Of a stretch of DNA of 64,000 nucleotides, positions 52,378 to 59,781 are shown piece after piece. Numbering within the stretch: the stretch's first letter is position 1; each line of letters opens with the position of its first letter. The notes beneath the pieces are model-generated. The model worked only from the letters and a program-made list of their open reading frames with translations, was not told the DNA's origin and searched no databases. The position numbers and the translations under genes were made by a program. Origin of the DNA: Actinomycetes bacterium (GTDB taxonomy: Bacteria; Actinomycetota; Acidimicrobiia; Acidimicrobiales; RAAP-2); contig JAJYXE010000024.1 in the NCBI GenBank assembly GCA_021791145.1, positions 1 through 64,000 on the forward strand, in the 5' to 3' direction.

Positions 52378-53499
52378 TCACAGCACGACCCCGAGCAGCG
52401 CCGCTCCCGCAGCGACCGATGTGCCGGCCTCGGCCCGCTCGTCGAGGACGTCCAGCGCGCCGGGGACGTCGAGGTCGTCGTCCAGGCGCGCTCGAACCGC
52501 GTCCAGCGCGCCGGCGCCTGTGGCCGACGTCGGCGCCCGGCGCCAGCGCTCGAGGCGCTCTGCGGCAGGCGCCAGCTCCGCGTCGTCCCACTCCCAGTCA
52601 CGCCGGTAGTGGTGCCCGAGGACGGTGAGCCGGATCACCGCCGGTTCCCAGCTCTTCAAGAGGTCGCCGACGAAGACGAGGTTGCCGAGCGACTTCGACA
52701 TCTTCTGCCCTCCGAGGCCGACCAGCCCCCCGTGCAACCAGTGCCGGACGAATTGGCGCCCGGTGACGGCTTCGGACTGCGCGGTCTCGCACTCGTGATG
52801 GGGGAAGACCAAGTCCCGTCCTCCACCGTGGAGGTCCACGGTCGGCCCGAGCTCGCGCATCGCGAGCGCAGAGCACTCGATGTGCCATCCCGGTCTTCCC
52901 GGACCCCAGCGCGACTCCCACGAAGGCTCGTCGGAAAGCGACGGCTGCCAGAGCACGAAGTCGAGCGGGTGGCGCTTCGCGGGATCGCCCGGGTTGCCGC
53001 CGTGCTCCGCGGCGAGCACGAGCATCTGGTCTTCGGAGAGGTGGCTCACCTTGCCGAACCCCGGGAACGTGGTGACGTCGAAGTAGACGCCACCGCCGGA
53101 CCGGTATGCATGCCCCGTGTCGAGCGACGCTCCCACGAGCGACAGGATGTCGGGGATCGCTGAGGTGGCACGCGGCTCGACGTCGGGGGGGAGGAGGCCG
53201 AGGGCCTTCATGTCCGAGTCGAAGCGGGACATCTCCTCGGCCGCGAGGTCCAGGTAGTGGACACCGAGCTCTCGCGCCTTTCGGAGGATGTCGTCGTCGA
53301 CGTCGGTGACGTTGCGCACGCAGCGCACACGGTGGCCCAGGTCGAGGAGGCGCCGCTTCAGGACGTCGTAGATTAAGTAGACGGCGGCGTGGCCGATGTG
53401 CGCCGCGTCGTAGGGCGTGATGCCGCAGGTGTACATGGACACGAGCGGTCCGGGCTCGAACGGGACGATGCGCTGGCGCGCGGTGTCGTAGAGCTGCAA
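52378..53499 (-). CDS. mshC: Mycothiol cysteine ligase MshC (CysRS-like)
   Basis: The 373-residue class I ligase attaches cysteine to GlcN-inositol in mycothiol synthesis. It resembles CysRS but has MshC signatures: YTCGITPYDAAHIGHAA rather than CGPTVYD, GRPGWHIECSALA, the zinc ligands Cys, Cys, His and Glu (HHECE), KMSKSLGN and HHYRRDWEWDD. It also lacks the tRNA-binding C-terminal domain. Start is TTG 53499, one base after the npdG stop; no better start is available in frame. Neighbouring redox gene npdG fits a thiol/F420 theme. Confidence 0.88.
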   Translation of the reverse strand: MQLYDTARQRIVPFEPGPLVSMYTCGITPYDAAHIGHAAVYLIYDVLKRRLLDLGHRVRCVRNVTDVDDDILRKARELGVHYLDLAAEEMSRFDSDMKALGLLPPDVEPRATSAIPDILSLVGASLDTGHAYRSGGGVYFDVTTFPGFGKVSHLSEDQMLVLAAEHGGNPGDPAKRHPLDFVLWQPSLSDEPSWESRWGPGRPGWHIECSALAMRELGPTVDLHGGGRDLVFPHHECETAQSEAVTGRQFVRHWLHGGLVGLGGQKMSKSLGNLVFVGDLLKSWEPAVIRLTVLGHHYRRDWEWDDAELAPAAERLERWRRAPTSATGAGALDAVRARLDDDLDVPGALDVLDERAEAGTSVAAGAALLGVVL

Positions 53500-53500
53500 C

Positions 53501-54154
53501 TCAGATCCCTGCCAGCTTCAAGGTGGCGTGGGCGCGGTGTCGGATGCTCAGCGTGACGCACACCGCGGTGAACGACTCGATCGCGGAGGCTTGGCTCAGG
53601 CTGCCCGCGTCGAGCGGGCGGAGCCCTTCGATGCGCTCGATGAGCGAGACCGTCTCCGCCGTCGCCTCCGGGTCGTCCGCGCAGACGAGCACGTCTGCCA
53701 TGAGCCCGGAGTCGAGGTCGGCCATCTCACGGGCGGGAAGGTGGTGGAACGCCGCCGCGACCCTCGTGCGGGGCAGGGCGGCCTGCACCGCCGCCGCGAC
53801 CGATCCGCGAGGGTGGACGAGGGGCAGCGCCTCTCTGCCCTGACGCACCAGCGCATTGGCCATCGACACCAGGACCTTGCCCACGAGCGGGTCTTCGAGC
53901 TCCGACACGGTCTGCACGGCCCCCTCCCAGGGGGTCGCGAGCACGACCAGCTTCGCCCCGGCCGCGTGGTCGTTCCCGACACCGTCGATCGCGCCCGACA
54001 ACCGGGCAGACCACGGGGCCGTCGCCGCATCGACGACGGCCGCCGCGCGCGCCGGGTCCCTCGATCCGATCCCGACCGACATGCCCGCGGCCGCGAGCCG
54101 CAGCCCCAGGCCCCGTCCCGCGGGCCCCGTCCCTCCGATGATCCCGACGTCCAC
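53501..54154 (-). CDS. npdG: F420H2:NADP+ oxidoreductase-like protein (NpdG)
   Basis: The 217-residue Rossmann protein starts VDVGIIGGTGPAGRGLGLRL (dinucleotide loop), then GIGSRDPARA for NADP phosphate, SMANALVRQG and FHHLPAREMAD. Closing segments RIEGLRPLDAGSLSQA are typical of the F420-dependent NADP reductases. It should move hydride between reduced F420 and NADP+. GTG 54154 is preceded by GAAGG. It is divergent from fabI across 97 bp. Confidence 0.88.
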   Translation of the reverse strand: MDVGIIGGTGPAGRGLGLRLAAAGMSVGIGSRDPARAAAVVDAATAPWSARLSGAIDGVGNDHAAGAKLVVLATPWEGAVQTVSELEDPLVGKVLVSMANALVRQGREALPLVHPRGSVAAAVQAALPRTRVAAAFHHLPAREMADLDSGLMADVLVCADDPEATAETVSLIERIEGLRPLDAGSLSQASAIESFTAVCVTLSIRHRAHATLKLAGI

Positions 54155-54237
54155 CTGTCCACCTTCTCACACGGCCCCAGCGCCCGGCGCGTCCTCCCGG
54201 CGCGACAGCGGCCTGCCTCTTCGGTCCCGTACGGCGG

Positions 54238-54243
54238 TAGCCT
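54238..54243 (+). promoter_or_regulatory. -10 element TAGCCT for leaderless fabI
   Basis: TAGCCT ends 8 nt before GTG 54252 with no ribosome-binding site. Confidence 0.45.
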
Positions 54244-54251
54244 CGCCCGCC

Positions 54252-55034
54252 GTGGGCATCCTCGAGGGTAAGCGCATACTCGTCACCGGCGTGCTGACCG
54301 ACGACTCCCTTGGCTTCGCCGCGGCGCACTGCGCGTCGACCGAAGGCGCGGAGATCGTGCTCTCCGGGTTCGGCCGGGGGCTCTCGCTCACCAAGCGCAC
54401 GGCGAGAAAGCTCCCCCGAGAGCCCGACGTCCTCGAGATCGACGCCACGGACGCTGGCCAGCTCGCCGCGGCGGCAGCGGACCTGGCTGCACGTTGGGGG
54501 CGCCTCGACGGACTCCTCCACGCGATCGGCTTCGCGCCTCCGACCTGCCTCGGCTCGGGCATGTTCACCGCCGAGTGGGACGACGTCTCGCTGGCGCTCC
54601 AGGTGTCGGCCTATTCGCTCAAGTCCCTGGTCGCCGCGTTCCTCCCGCTGCTCGAGGTGTCTGGCGCCGACGGTGGCGCCTCGGTCGTGTCGCTCGACTT
54701 CGACGCGACGGTCGCGTGGCCCGCGTACGACTGGATGGGGGTGGCGAAGGCAGCGCTCGAGTCTCTCACCCGCTACCTCGCCAAGGAGCTCGGGCCCAAG
54801 GGGATCCGGGTGAACCTCGTCGCATCGGGTCCCGTCCGGACCATGGCGGCGAGATCGATCCCGGGGTTCTCGTCGTTCGAGGACTCCTGGGGCAAGCGTG
54901 CGCCGCTCGGCTGGGACGTGCACGACGCGACGCCCGTCGGGAAGGCGTGCGCCGCCCTGCTCTCGGACTGGCTGCCCATGACGACCGGTGAGATGGTCCA
55001 CGTCGACGGCGGCGCGCACGCCGTCGGTGCCTGA
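54252..55034 (+). CDS. fabI: Enoyl-ACP reductase FabI/InhA
   Basis: The 260-residue SDR-type reductase starts VGILEGKRILVTGVLTDDSL, has LLHAIGFAPP, the active-site Tyr-x6-Lys in YDWMGVAKAALE, the catalytic Phe in LDFDATVAWP, and the substrate-loop VRTMAARSIPGF. These match the InhA branch. It reduces the enoyl group in fatty acid elongation. Its last residues (AHAVGA) lie within a 58-bp tandem duplication that continues past the stop. Confidence 0.95.
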   Translation: MGILEGKRILVTGVLTDDSLGFAAAHCASTEGAEIVLSGFGRGLSLTKRTARKLPREPDVLEIDATDAGQLAAAAADLAARWGRLDGLLHAIGFAPPTCLGSGMFTAEWDDVSLALQVSAYSLKSLVAAFLPLLEVSGADGGASVVSLDFDATVAWPAYDWMGVAKAALESLTRYLAKELGPKGIRVNLVASGPVRTMAARSIPGFSSFEDSWGKRAPLGWDVHDATPVGKACAALLSDWLPMTTGEMVHVDGGAHAVGA

Positions 55035-55131
55035 CACATCGCCACGCACGCCCCGGTGCCCGACGGTCGCCTGGCACGCCGTCGGTGCCTGACGCATCGC
55101 CACGCACGCCCCGGTGCCCGACGGTCGCCTG
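55016..55131 (+). repeat. 58-bp tandem duplication over the fabI 3' end
   Basis: Two 58-bp copies (55016-55073 and 55074-55131) differ at one base. Each contains the terminal fabI codons for AVGA and its TGA, so the duplication copied the gene end and its flank. A short stem (GTGCC/GGCAC with inner CGA/TCG) can form across the junction, but no U-tract follows. Confidence 0.9.
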
Positions 55132-55138
55132 AGCCTCG

Positions 55139-56740
55139 CTACTGCGAGCGTCCCCCTGCGCCGGTCTCCGGCCTGGTCGGCTCCGGGGGGGTCGTGCCGA
55201 GGGCGGCTGCGAGCACGTCGGCGTCGGCAGCCGCCTGATCGGCGAACGGCCATGGCGGCGCCCCGGCGTACCGGACGTCCTCGTAGGCCGAGGTGAGCGA
55301 ATCGAGCGCGACCGTCCCTCCACGCGCCACGCCGGGAAAAGCCCTGAGCCGTGCAGCAAGCTCCCTCGGCGTCTCGGCGGACCCGCGTCCCTCGTCGGCC
55401 GCTCTCGCGGCAAGGAGGAGCCGCCGGTACGCGACGCGGACCGGGTCCCCGGGGAGGGGGTCGGGGCCCACGGCTTCCTCCCCTGACGCCGCGGCGGCCG
55501 TGCGTCGACCCTCGAAGAGCCCTGCGATCCGGCGGAGGAGCTCGCAGAGGAGGCGGCGCGCCTGCTCGCCGACGTGCCCCCAGGTGAACACCGACTCGCG
55601 CTCGTCGCCTGCCGTGGCGACGGGCCGTCGGCGACGGGACCATCGGAGCACCGCCCGCACCCCGAGCGCCACCCCGGCGGTCAGCACGGCCCCGAGGACG
55701 CAGAGGACGGCGATGCCCAAGGGCGAGAGGCTTTCCGTCGCAGTGCCCAGCCGGTGCCGCCGGGGCGCTGTCTGGGCGAACGTGATCGGCTTCGCACGCG
55801 CCTCTGGGTGCAAGGCGATGCGGGGAAGGCGGCTGAAGAGCCAGTCCCCGATCGAGCCGAGCACGGCGCCGACTGCGTGCAGGACATGACCCGCCGCCGG
55901 CCCGACTGCGGCCCCTGCACCTCCGAGGAGGAGCGCGACCAACACGACGAGCGCGAGGGGGACGGCCAATGCTGGGAGCCACAGCGCGCTCGACGCGCCG
56001 CGGACGCGCCGAAGCACCTGGCGTTCGACGTCAGCTCGCTGCGCCCAGGCCGCTGCCGCCAACCCGACGGGGAAGTACACGAAGAGGAGCCATGGCGCCG
56101 CGCTGCTCGCGCGGTCGAAGCTGCCTGCGCCGGTCGCCGCCTGATGGCCGAAGACGAGGAGGAAGACCAGTGCACCCACGAGCAGGGAGACCGCGGGCCG
56201 GCGCACGGTGGGGCGCGCGGCGGCAACCCACGCCCCGCGCCCCCACTCGCACAGCACGACGGCCCAGCTCCATGGCACGGCCCGCGCCGCCACGACAGAG
56301 CGGGTCGGGATCGCCCAGGGGTGGAACGCCGCCGCCCACGTCGCGGCCGGCGCGCTGAGCCCGGTCACGAGCCCCGCGCTGAGTGCGGCGCCGGCGAGCG
56401 CTCCCAGCGCGGCGGCAGCTCGCCAGGCCCAGCGGCCCGCGCCCTGGCACCGGCGTGCCCGGCCGCGCGCCAGCGTGACGACGCCGAGCGCGGCGAGCGC
56501 GGGGAGCACGAAGGCGAGGTACGGCATGTCCACCCTCGGACGGCCGGGGCCTGCACTGCCGTTCGCGATGACGTCGAACGCGAGCGACAGCCACGCCCCC
56601 TCCGAGACGAGCAGGAGCGCGCCGGCACCGAAGCCGCCGGCACCGCGCGCGACGCCACCGGGGGCGACGGCGCCGAGCCCGACGGCACGGCCCGGCGCGC
56701 CGGCACGGCCGGGCGCGCTACCCGTCGATCTCGAGGACAT
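55139..56740 (-). CDS. Polytopic membrane protein with a C-terminal DUF4129 domain
   Basis: A 533-residue protein with about eight helices spread over residues 15-380 and a cytoplasmic end that matches DUF4129: RVAYRRLLLAARAADEG, ETPRELAARLRAF, LTSAYEDVRYAG. DUF4129 genes usually travel with DUF58 and MoxR genes, as here, and often with transglutaminase-like proteins, which I do not see. The function of the module is unknown; MoxR systems commonly assist folding or cofactor loading. ATG 56740 overlaps the DUF58 gene by 23 bp. Confidence 0.78.
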   Translation of the reverse strand: MSSRSTGSAPGRAGAPGRAVGLGAVAPGGVARGAGGFGAGALLLVSEGAWLSLAFDVIANGSAGPGRPRVDMPYLAFVLPALAALGVVTLARGRARRCQGAGRWAWRAAAALGALAGAALSAGLVTGLSAPAATWAAAFHPWAIPTRSVVAARAVPWSWAVVLCEWGRGAWVAAARPTVRRPAVSLLVGALVFLLVFGHQAATGAGSFDRASSAAPWLLFVYFPVGLAAAAWAQRADVERQVLRRVRGASSALWLPALAVPLALVVLVALLLGGAGAAVGPAAGHVLHAVGAVLGSIGDWLFSRLPRIALHPEARAKPITFAQTAPRRHRLGTATESLSPLGIAVLCVLGAVLTAGVALGVRAVLRWSRRRRPVATAGDERESVFTWGHVGEQARRLLCELLRRIAGLFEGRRTAAAASGEEAVGPDPLPGDPVRVAYRRLLLAARAADEGRGSAETPRELAARLRAFPGVARGGTVALDSLTSAYEDVRYAGAPPWPFADQAAADADVLAAALGTTPPEPTRPETGAGGRSQ

Positions 56741-57956
56741 CACGTTCCCGCCATCCCGGCTCGTAGGAGACCACCCACCGGCCGTCGACCGAACCGGCCG
56801 AGGGTCCCCGGCCAGCACACGTCGCGACCCACATCGCGCTCAGCGCGCTGCGGCGACGCAGGTGTGCGATCGCTGCAGGCAGTCCCTCCGAGAAGTCCGC
56901 CGACACCACGAGCGCGCTGGTGCCCATCCCGAGTCGCGGACCCTGCTCGAGGAGCACTCGCTCGAGCGGCACCGCGCCGGCGGTCGTCACGCGGGCCAGC
57001 GCCTCAAGCATGAGGGGGAGGGATCCTCGTGCCGACTGCGTCGGGATGGCGACGAGCCGGCCTCGGGACGTGCCGTTGGCGAAGACGCCGACCGGGACCT
57101 TGGCGTCGACGAGGTGCGCCACGACGCTCGCGGCGACCGACACCACCAGCTCGGTCACGTCCGCCCCGACCCCAGCCGTCACGCCCGCCGGGGGGAGGAG
57201 GTCGACGAAGACGACCACGCCCAGCGTGGTCGCCGGTTCGTGCACCCGGACGAGCAGGTCCCCGTGGCGCGCGCTCGCCCGCCAGTCCACGTGGCGCACG
57301 GGGTCGCCAGATCGGTACGCCCGGACCCCGATCACCCGCGTGGGGTCAGGGGCGAGGCTCTGGCGGACCCGTCGGTCGGGAACCGGGATGCGCGCAGCGA
57401 CGAGCGGCGAGGCGAGCGGCACCACCTTGGGGTAGACGAGGAGCGACATCTCGTTGCGCACCTCGCGTCGTTGCTCACGCGTGCCGACCGGGCTGCCCGA
57501 GCGCAGCTCGGCTGGGCCGAAGAGGTGCTCACCCCGCGCGTCGCAGCGGACGGTCAGGCGGCGGCGCAGCCGCCGGTACGGGAGCAGGGAGACCACGAGC
57601 TGGAGCTCTGTCCGCCACCCCGCGGCGACCACCGGCGCGCCTTCGAGCGTCAAGCGGGACGGGACCTGCTCGCGCACGTGCAGCCAAGTGAGGGGGAGGA
57701 GCTTGTCGTTCACGATCTCCACCTCCACGGACACGGACTCGCCGAACGCCGCGCGCCGGCGTGAGAGGGTCCGCGTGTAGCCCACGCCTGCCAGCGACTC
57801 CCTGCCCCAGATCCACAGGAGGAGCGACGCCACGACGATCAGCACGCCCGCCGCGGCGAGGTACCTCCCGGCGACCACCCAACCGACGACGGCGATCGCC
57901 GCGCCCGCGGCGGCGATCCCCCACTCCGGGTCGATCCGGGCTCGCACCTCTCGCAC
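56718..57956 (-). CDS. DUF58 protein (vWA-like), MoxR-associated
   Basis: A 412-residue protein with two N-terminal helices (IAAAGAAIAVVGWVVAG; AAAGVLIVVASLLLWIW), a beta-rich middle and the DUF58 signature GVRAYRSGDPVRHVDWRAS near residue 220, leading into a vWA-like domain (GVVVFVDLL). The MIDAS pattern is incomplete. It is the typical partner of MoxR. GTG 57956 has GGAGG at 7 nt and lies 15 nt after moxR. Confidence 0.88.
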   Translation of the reverse strand: MREVRARIDPEWGIAAAGAAIAVVGWVVAGRYLAAAGVLIVVASLLLWIWGRESLAGVGYTRTLSRRRAAFGESVSVEVEIVNDKLLPLTWLHVREQVPSRLTLEGAPVVAAGWRTELQLVVSLLPYRRLRRRLTVRCDARGEHLFGPAELRSGSPVGTREQRREVRNEMSLLVYPKVVPLASPLVAARIPVPDRRVRQSLAPDPTRVIGVRAYRSGDPVRHVDWRASARHGDLLVRVHEPATTLGVVVFVDLLPPAGVTAGVGADVTELVVSVAASVVAHLVDAKVPVGVFANGTSRGRLVAIPTQSARGSLPLMLEALARVTTAGAVPLERVLLEQGPRLGMGTSALVVSADFSEGLPAAIAHLRRRSALSAMWVATCAGRGPSAGSVDGRWVVSYEPGWRERDVLEIDG

Positions 57957-57971
57957 GGTCGATCCTCCGGG

Positions 57972-58934
57972 CTACCCGGCGACCTCTTGCTCGACGGGGA
58001 CCGGCACCCTGGCGAGCAGATCGGCGAGGAGGCGCTGGGGGCTGTCGCCACCGAGTCGCGCGTCGGAGCGAAGGATGAGCCGGTGCGCCAGCACCGGCGG
58101 AGCCAGCAGCTTCACGTCGTCGGGGAGCACGAAGCGGCGACCGTCGAGGAGCGCGCGCGCTTGTGCGGCCCGCAGGAGCGCCAGCGCCGCGCGCGGGCTC
58201 GCTCCCAGTGCCAGCCGGTCGTCTCCCCGCGTCGCTCGGACGAGCTCGAGCAGGTACGCGCGCACGGCCTCACCCACCATCACCTCGCCGCGTGCCGACT
58301 GCAGCCTCACGATCTCACCGGGTGAGGTCACGGCGTGAAGCCGCGCGAACGGGTCGTCGTTGCCGAACCTTCGCAGCATCTCGTCCTCCTCCTCGACGCT
58401 CGGATAGCCCGGCGCGACGCGGACGAGGAACCGGTCGAGCTGTGCCTCGGGAAGGGGGAACGTGCCCTCGAGCTCGACGGGGTTCTGCGTGGCGAGCACG
58501 ACGAAAGGCTCGGGCAGCGCGAAGGTACGCCCGTCAACGGTCACCTGGCGCTCCTCCATCGCCTCGAGCAGCGCGGATTGCGTCCTCGGCGTGGCCCGGT
58601 TGATCTCGTCCGCGAGCAGCACGGGCGTGAAGACCGGGCCGGGACGGAACTCGAACTCCGCGGACCTCTGGTCGAAGACGCTCGATCCGGTCACGTCGGA
58701 GGGGAGGACGTCGGGGGTGAACTGCACCCGCCGGAAGCCGCACCCCATCGCGGCGGCGAGCGATCGGGCGAGCAGCGTCTTTCCCACGCCGGGCACGTCT
58801 TCGACCAGCACATGGCCACGGGACAGCAGTGCGACGAGGAGGAGGTCCACGACCTCCCGCTTGCCGACGACCACAGTCGCCACCGCCTCGCGCAGGCGCG
58901 CGAGCGCATCGGGGGTCCGACCGGCCTGCTGCAC
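57972..58934 (-). CDS. MoxR-family AAA+ ATPase
   Basis: A 320-residue ATPase with Walker A VEDVPGVGKTLLARSLA, VFTPVLLADEINRATPRTQ (Walker B and GATE-like region), LATQNPVELEGTFPLPEAQ (sensor 1), and DRFLVR. The C-terminal lid follows. MoxR ATPases act as chaperones with vWA/DUF58 partners. GTG 58934 lies 8 nt after TAGCGT, a leaderless arrangement, and its promoter overlaps that of the divergent cobalamin-controlled operon. Confidence 0.93.
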   Translation of the reverse strand: MQQAGRTPDALARLREAVATVVVGKREVVDLLLVALLSRGHVLVEDVPGVGKTLLARSLAAAMGCGFRRVQFTPDVLPSDVTGSSVFDQRSAEFEFRPGPVFTPVLLADEINRATPRTQSALLEAMEERQVTVDGRTFALPEPFVVLATQNPVELEGTFPLPEAQLDRFLVRVAPGYPSVEEEDEMLRRFGNDDPFARLHAVTSPGEIVRLQSARGEVMVGEAVRAYLLELVRATRGDDRLALGASPRAALALLRAAQARALLDGRRFVLPDDVKLLAPPVLAHRLILRSDARLGGDSPQRLLADLLARVPVPVEQEVAG

Positions 58935-58939
58935 AAGTC

Positions 58940-58968
58940 GTGACGCTAGCTGCGCAAGGGGCTATCAT
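58940..58968 (+). promoter_or_regulatory. Candidate promoter of the cobalamin riboswitch operon
   Basis: GTGACG (58940-58945) and TATCAT (58963-58968) are 17 nt apart. The predicted start near 58975 lies a few bases before the riboswitch P1 stem, the right place for this element. The -35 box overlaps the -10 of divergent moxR. Confidence 0.5.
58943..58948 (-). promoter_or_regulatory. -10 element TAGCGT for leaderless moxR
   Basis: Minus-strand TAGCGT lies 8 nt before GTG 58934 and overlaps the plus-strand -35 element of the riboswitch operon. Confidence 0.45.
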
Positions 58969-58980
58969 CCGCCTCGACAC

Positions 58981-59127
58981 AGGGCAGCGGACCCAGGAAG
59001 CCGGTGCGAGTCCGGCACGGTGCCGCCACTGTGATCGGGGAGCTTCCCTCGCGCAGACCACGGCCCAGCTCGGGCTGGAAGGTCGAGGGGAGCGTTGATC
59101 CGGAGTCAGGATACTGACCGCTGCCCT
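58981..59127 (+). promoter_or_regulatory. Cobalamin (B12) riboswitch aptamer
   Basis: The segment holds the conserved cobalamin-riboswitch blocks in order: GGTGCGAGTCCGGCACGG, then GCCGCCACTGTGATCGGGGA (the B12-core GCCACTG), and the 3' AGTCAGGATACTGACCGC. The ends form a perfect 10-bp P1 stem: AGGGCAGCGG (58981-58990) with CCGCTGCCCT (59118-59127). Downstream, CCTCC at 59125-59129 can pair with GGAGG at 59153-59157, and a CGGGG/CCCCG hairpin (59136-59153) lies just before the ribosome-binding site, so control of translation initiation is likely. It precedes the DUF4430 lipoprotein and ECF genes, which should be turned off by cobalamin. Confidence 0.93.
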
Positions 59128-59164
59128 CCCTACGACGGGGCGAGAGCACCCCGGAGGAGCGTGC

Positions 59165-59308
59165 ATGACATGGCCGGTACTTCGTTTCTTGGTCGGCTTT
59201 CTTCTCTTGCTCGGGCTTCTTCCCGGCCTTCCTTCAGCCCGCGCCGTCCTTCCGGTGCGCCTCGCCGGGTCATGGCGGTCGCGGCGTTCGTGCTGCTGTC
59301 GGGGGTGA
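59165..59308 (+). other. Alternative-frame 47-codon ORF with signal-peptide-like start
   Basis: ATG 59165 is the best placed start after the GGAGGAG ribosome-binding site (6-nt gap). It begins MTWPVLRFLVGFLLLLG and continues LLPGLPSARA, a textbook signal peptide with a possible cut after ARA, then runs 20 more residues to TGA 59306. It is one frame off from the DUF4430 lipoprotein, which it overlaps. Third-codon GC is unusually low in this stretch in both frames. It may be a leader peptide coupled to the next gene, the remnant of a shifted signal peptide, or chance. Confidence 0.35.
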
Positions 59309-59781
59309 CCGCGGCCGCCTGCGGCTCCGGCAGCCCGTCGGGCACCCCGTCCCGCTCGTCGACAGGCACGAAGCCCGCAGCGGCCCTGGCCGGGTCGTGC
59401 ACCGGGGTGCCGGGCGCCCACCACGCCCGCCTCGTGGTCGAGACCTCGCCAGGAAAGGTCGTCGCGCGCTGCGTCGGCTTTGCCGCAAAGAGCATCCCCG
59501 CGCTCAAGCTGCTCGAGAAGAGCGGGATCCAGTTCGGCACACAGAAGTTCAGCTTCGGTGTCGCCATCTGCCAGGTCGACCACGTCCCGGCGCACTACAC
59601 CCAGTGCCTGCCGTCCGGGCAGGACTATTGGGCGCTCTTCTTGTCGAAGAACGGCCGAACCTGGACGACCCCGTCGGTCGGCGTGAGCGAGATCACCGTG
59701 CCGTCGGGGGGTTCGATCGGCCTGCGCTACGACCCACCGACCGGCTCCCCGCCGCCACCACCGCACCCGACGCCGGCGTGA
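59170..59781 (+). CDS. DUF4430 (transcobalamin-like) lipoprotein under B12 riboswitch control
   Basis: The 203-residue exported protein has a hydrophobic segment AVAAFVLLSGVTAAACGSG with a lipobox-like cysteine, preceded by PRR; the mature part has a Ser/Thr linker and a compact domain. The domain pattern LVVETSPGKVV, SIPALKLLEKSGI, then QDYWALFLSKNGRTW and EITVPSGGSIGLRYD fits DUF4430, related to the C-terminal domain of animal transcobalamin and intrinsic factor. First gene after the riboswitch and coupled by GTGA to an ECF transporter, it is a strong candidate cobalamin-capturing surface lipoprotein. The start is uncertain: ATG 59170, GTG 59161 or the internal ATG 59272, which begins just before the lipobox helix. 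Confidence 0.72.
   Translation: MAGTSFLGRLSSLARASSRPSFSPRRPSGAPRRVMAVAAFVLLSGVTAAACGSGSPSGTPSRSSTGTKPAAALAGSCTGVPGAHHARLVVETSPGKVVARCVGFAAKSIPALKLLEKSGIQFGTQKFSFGVAICQVDHVPAHYTQCLPSGQDYWALFLSKNGRTWTTPSVGVSEITVPSGGSIGLRYDPPTGSPPPPPHPTPA

Noticed and set aside
52378..53499. Cysteinyl-tRNA synthetase
   Set aside because: CGITPYD in place of CGPTVYD, the GRPGWHIECSA pattern and the missing tRNA-binding C-terminal domain point to MshC.
55016..55131. Insertion-sequence footprint or attachment site
   Set aside because: The 58-bp copies are tandem with no inserted DNA, no inverted repeats, and no transposase or integrase in the window.
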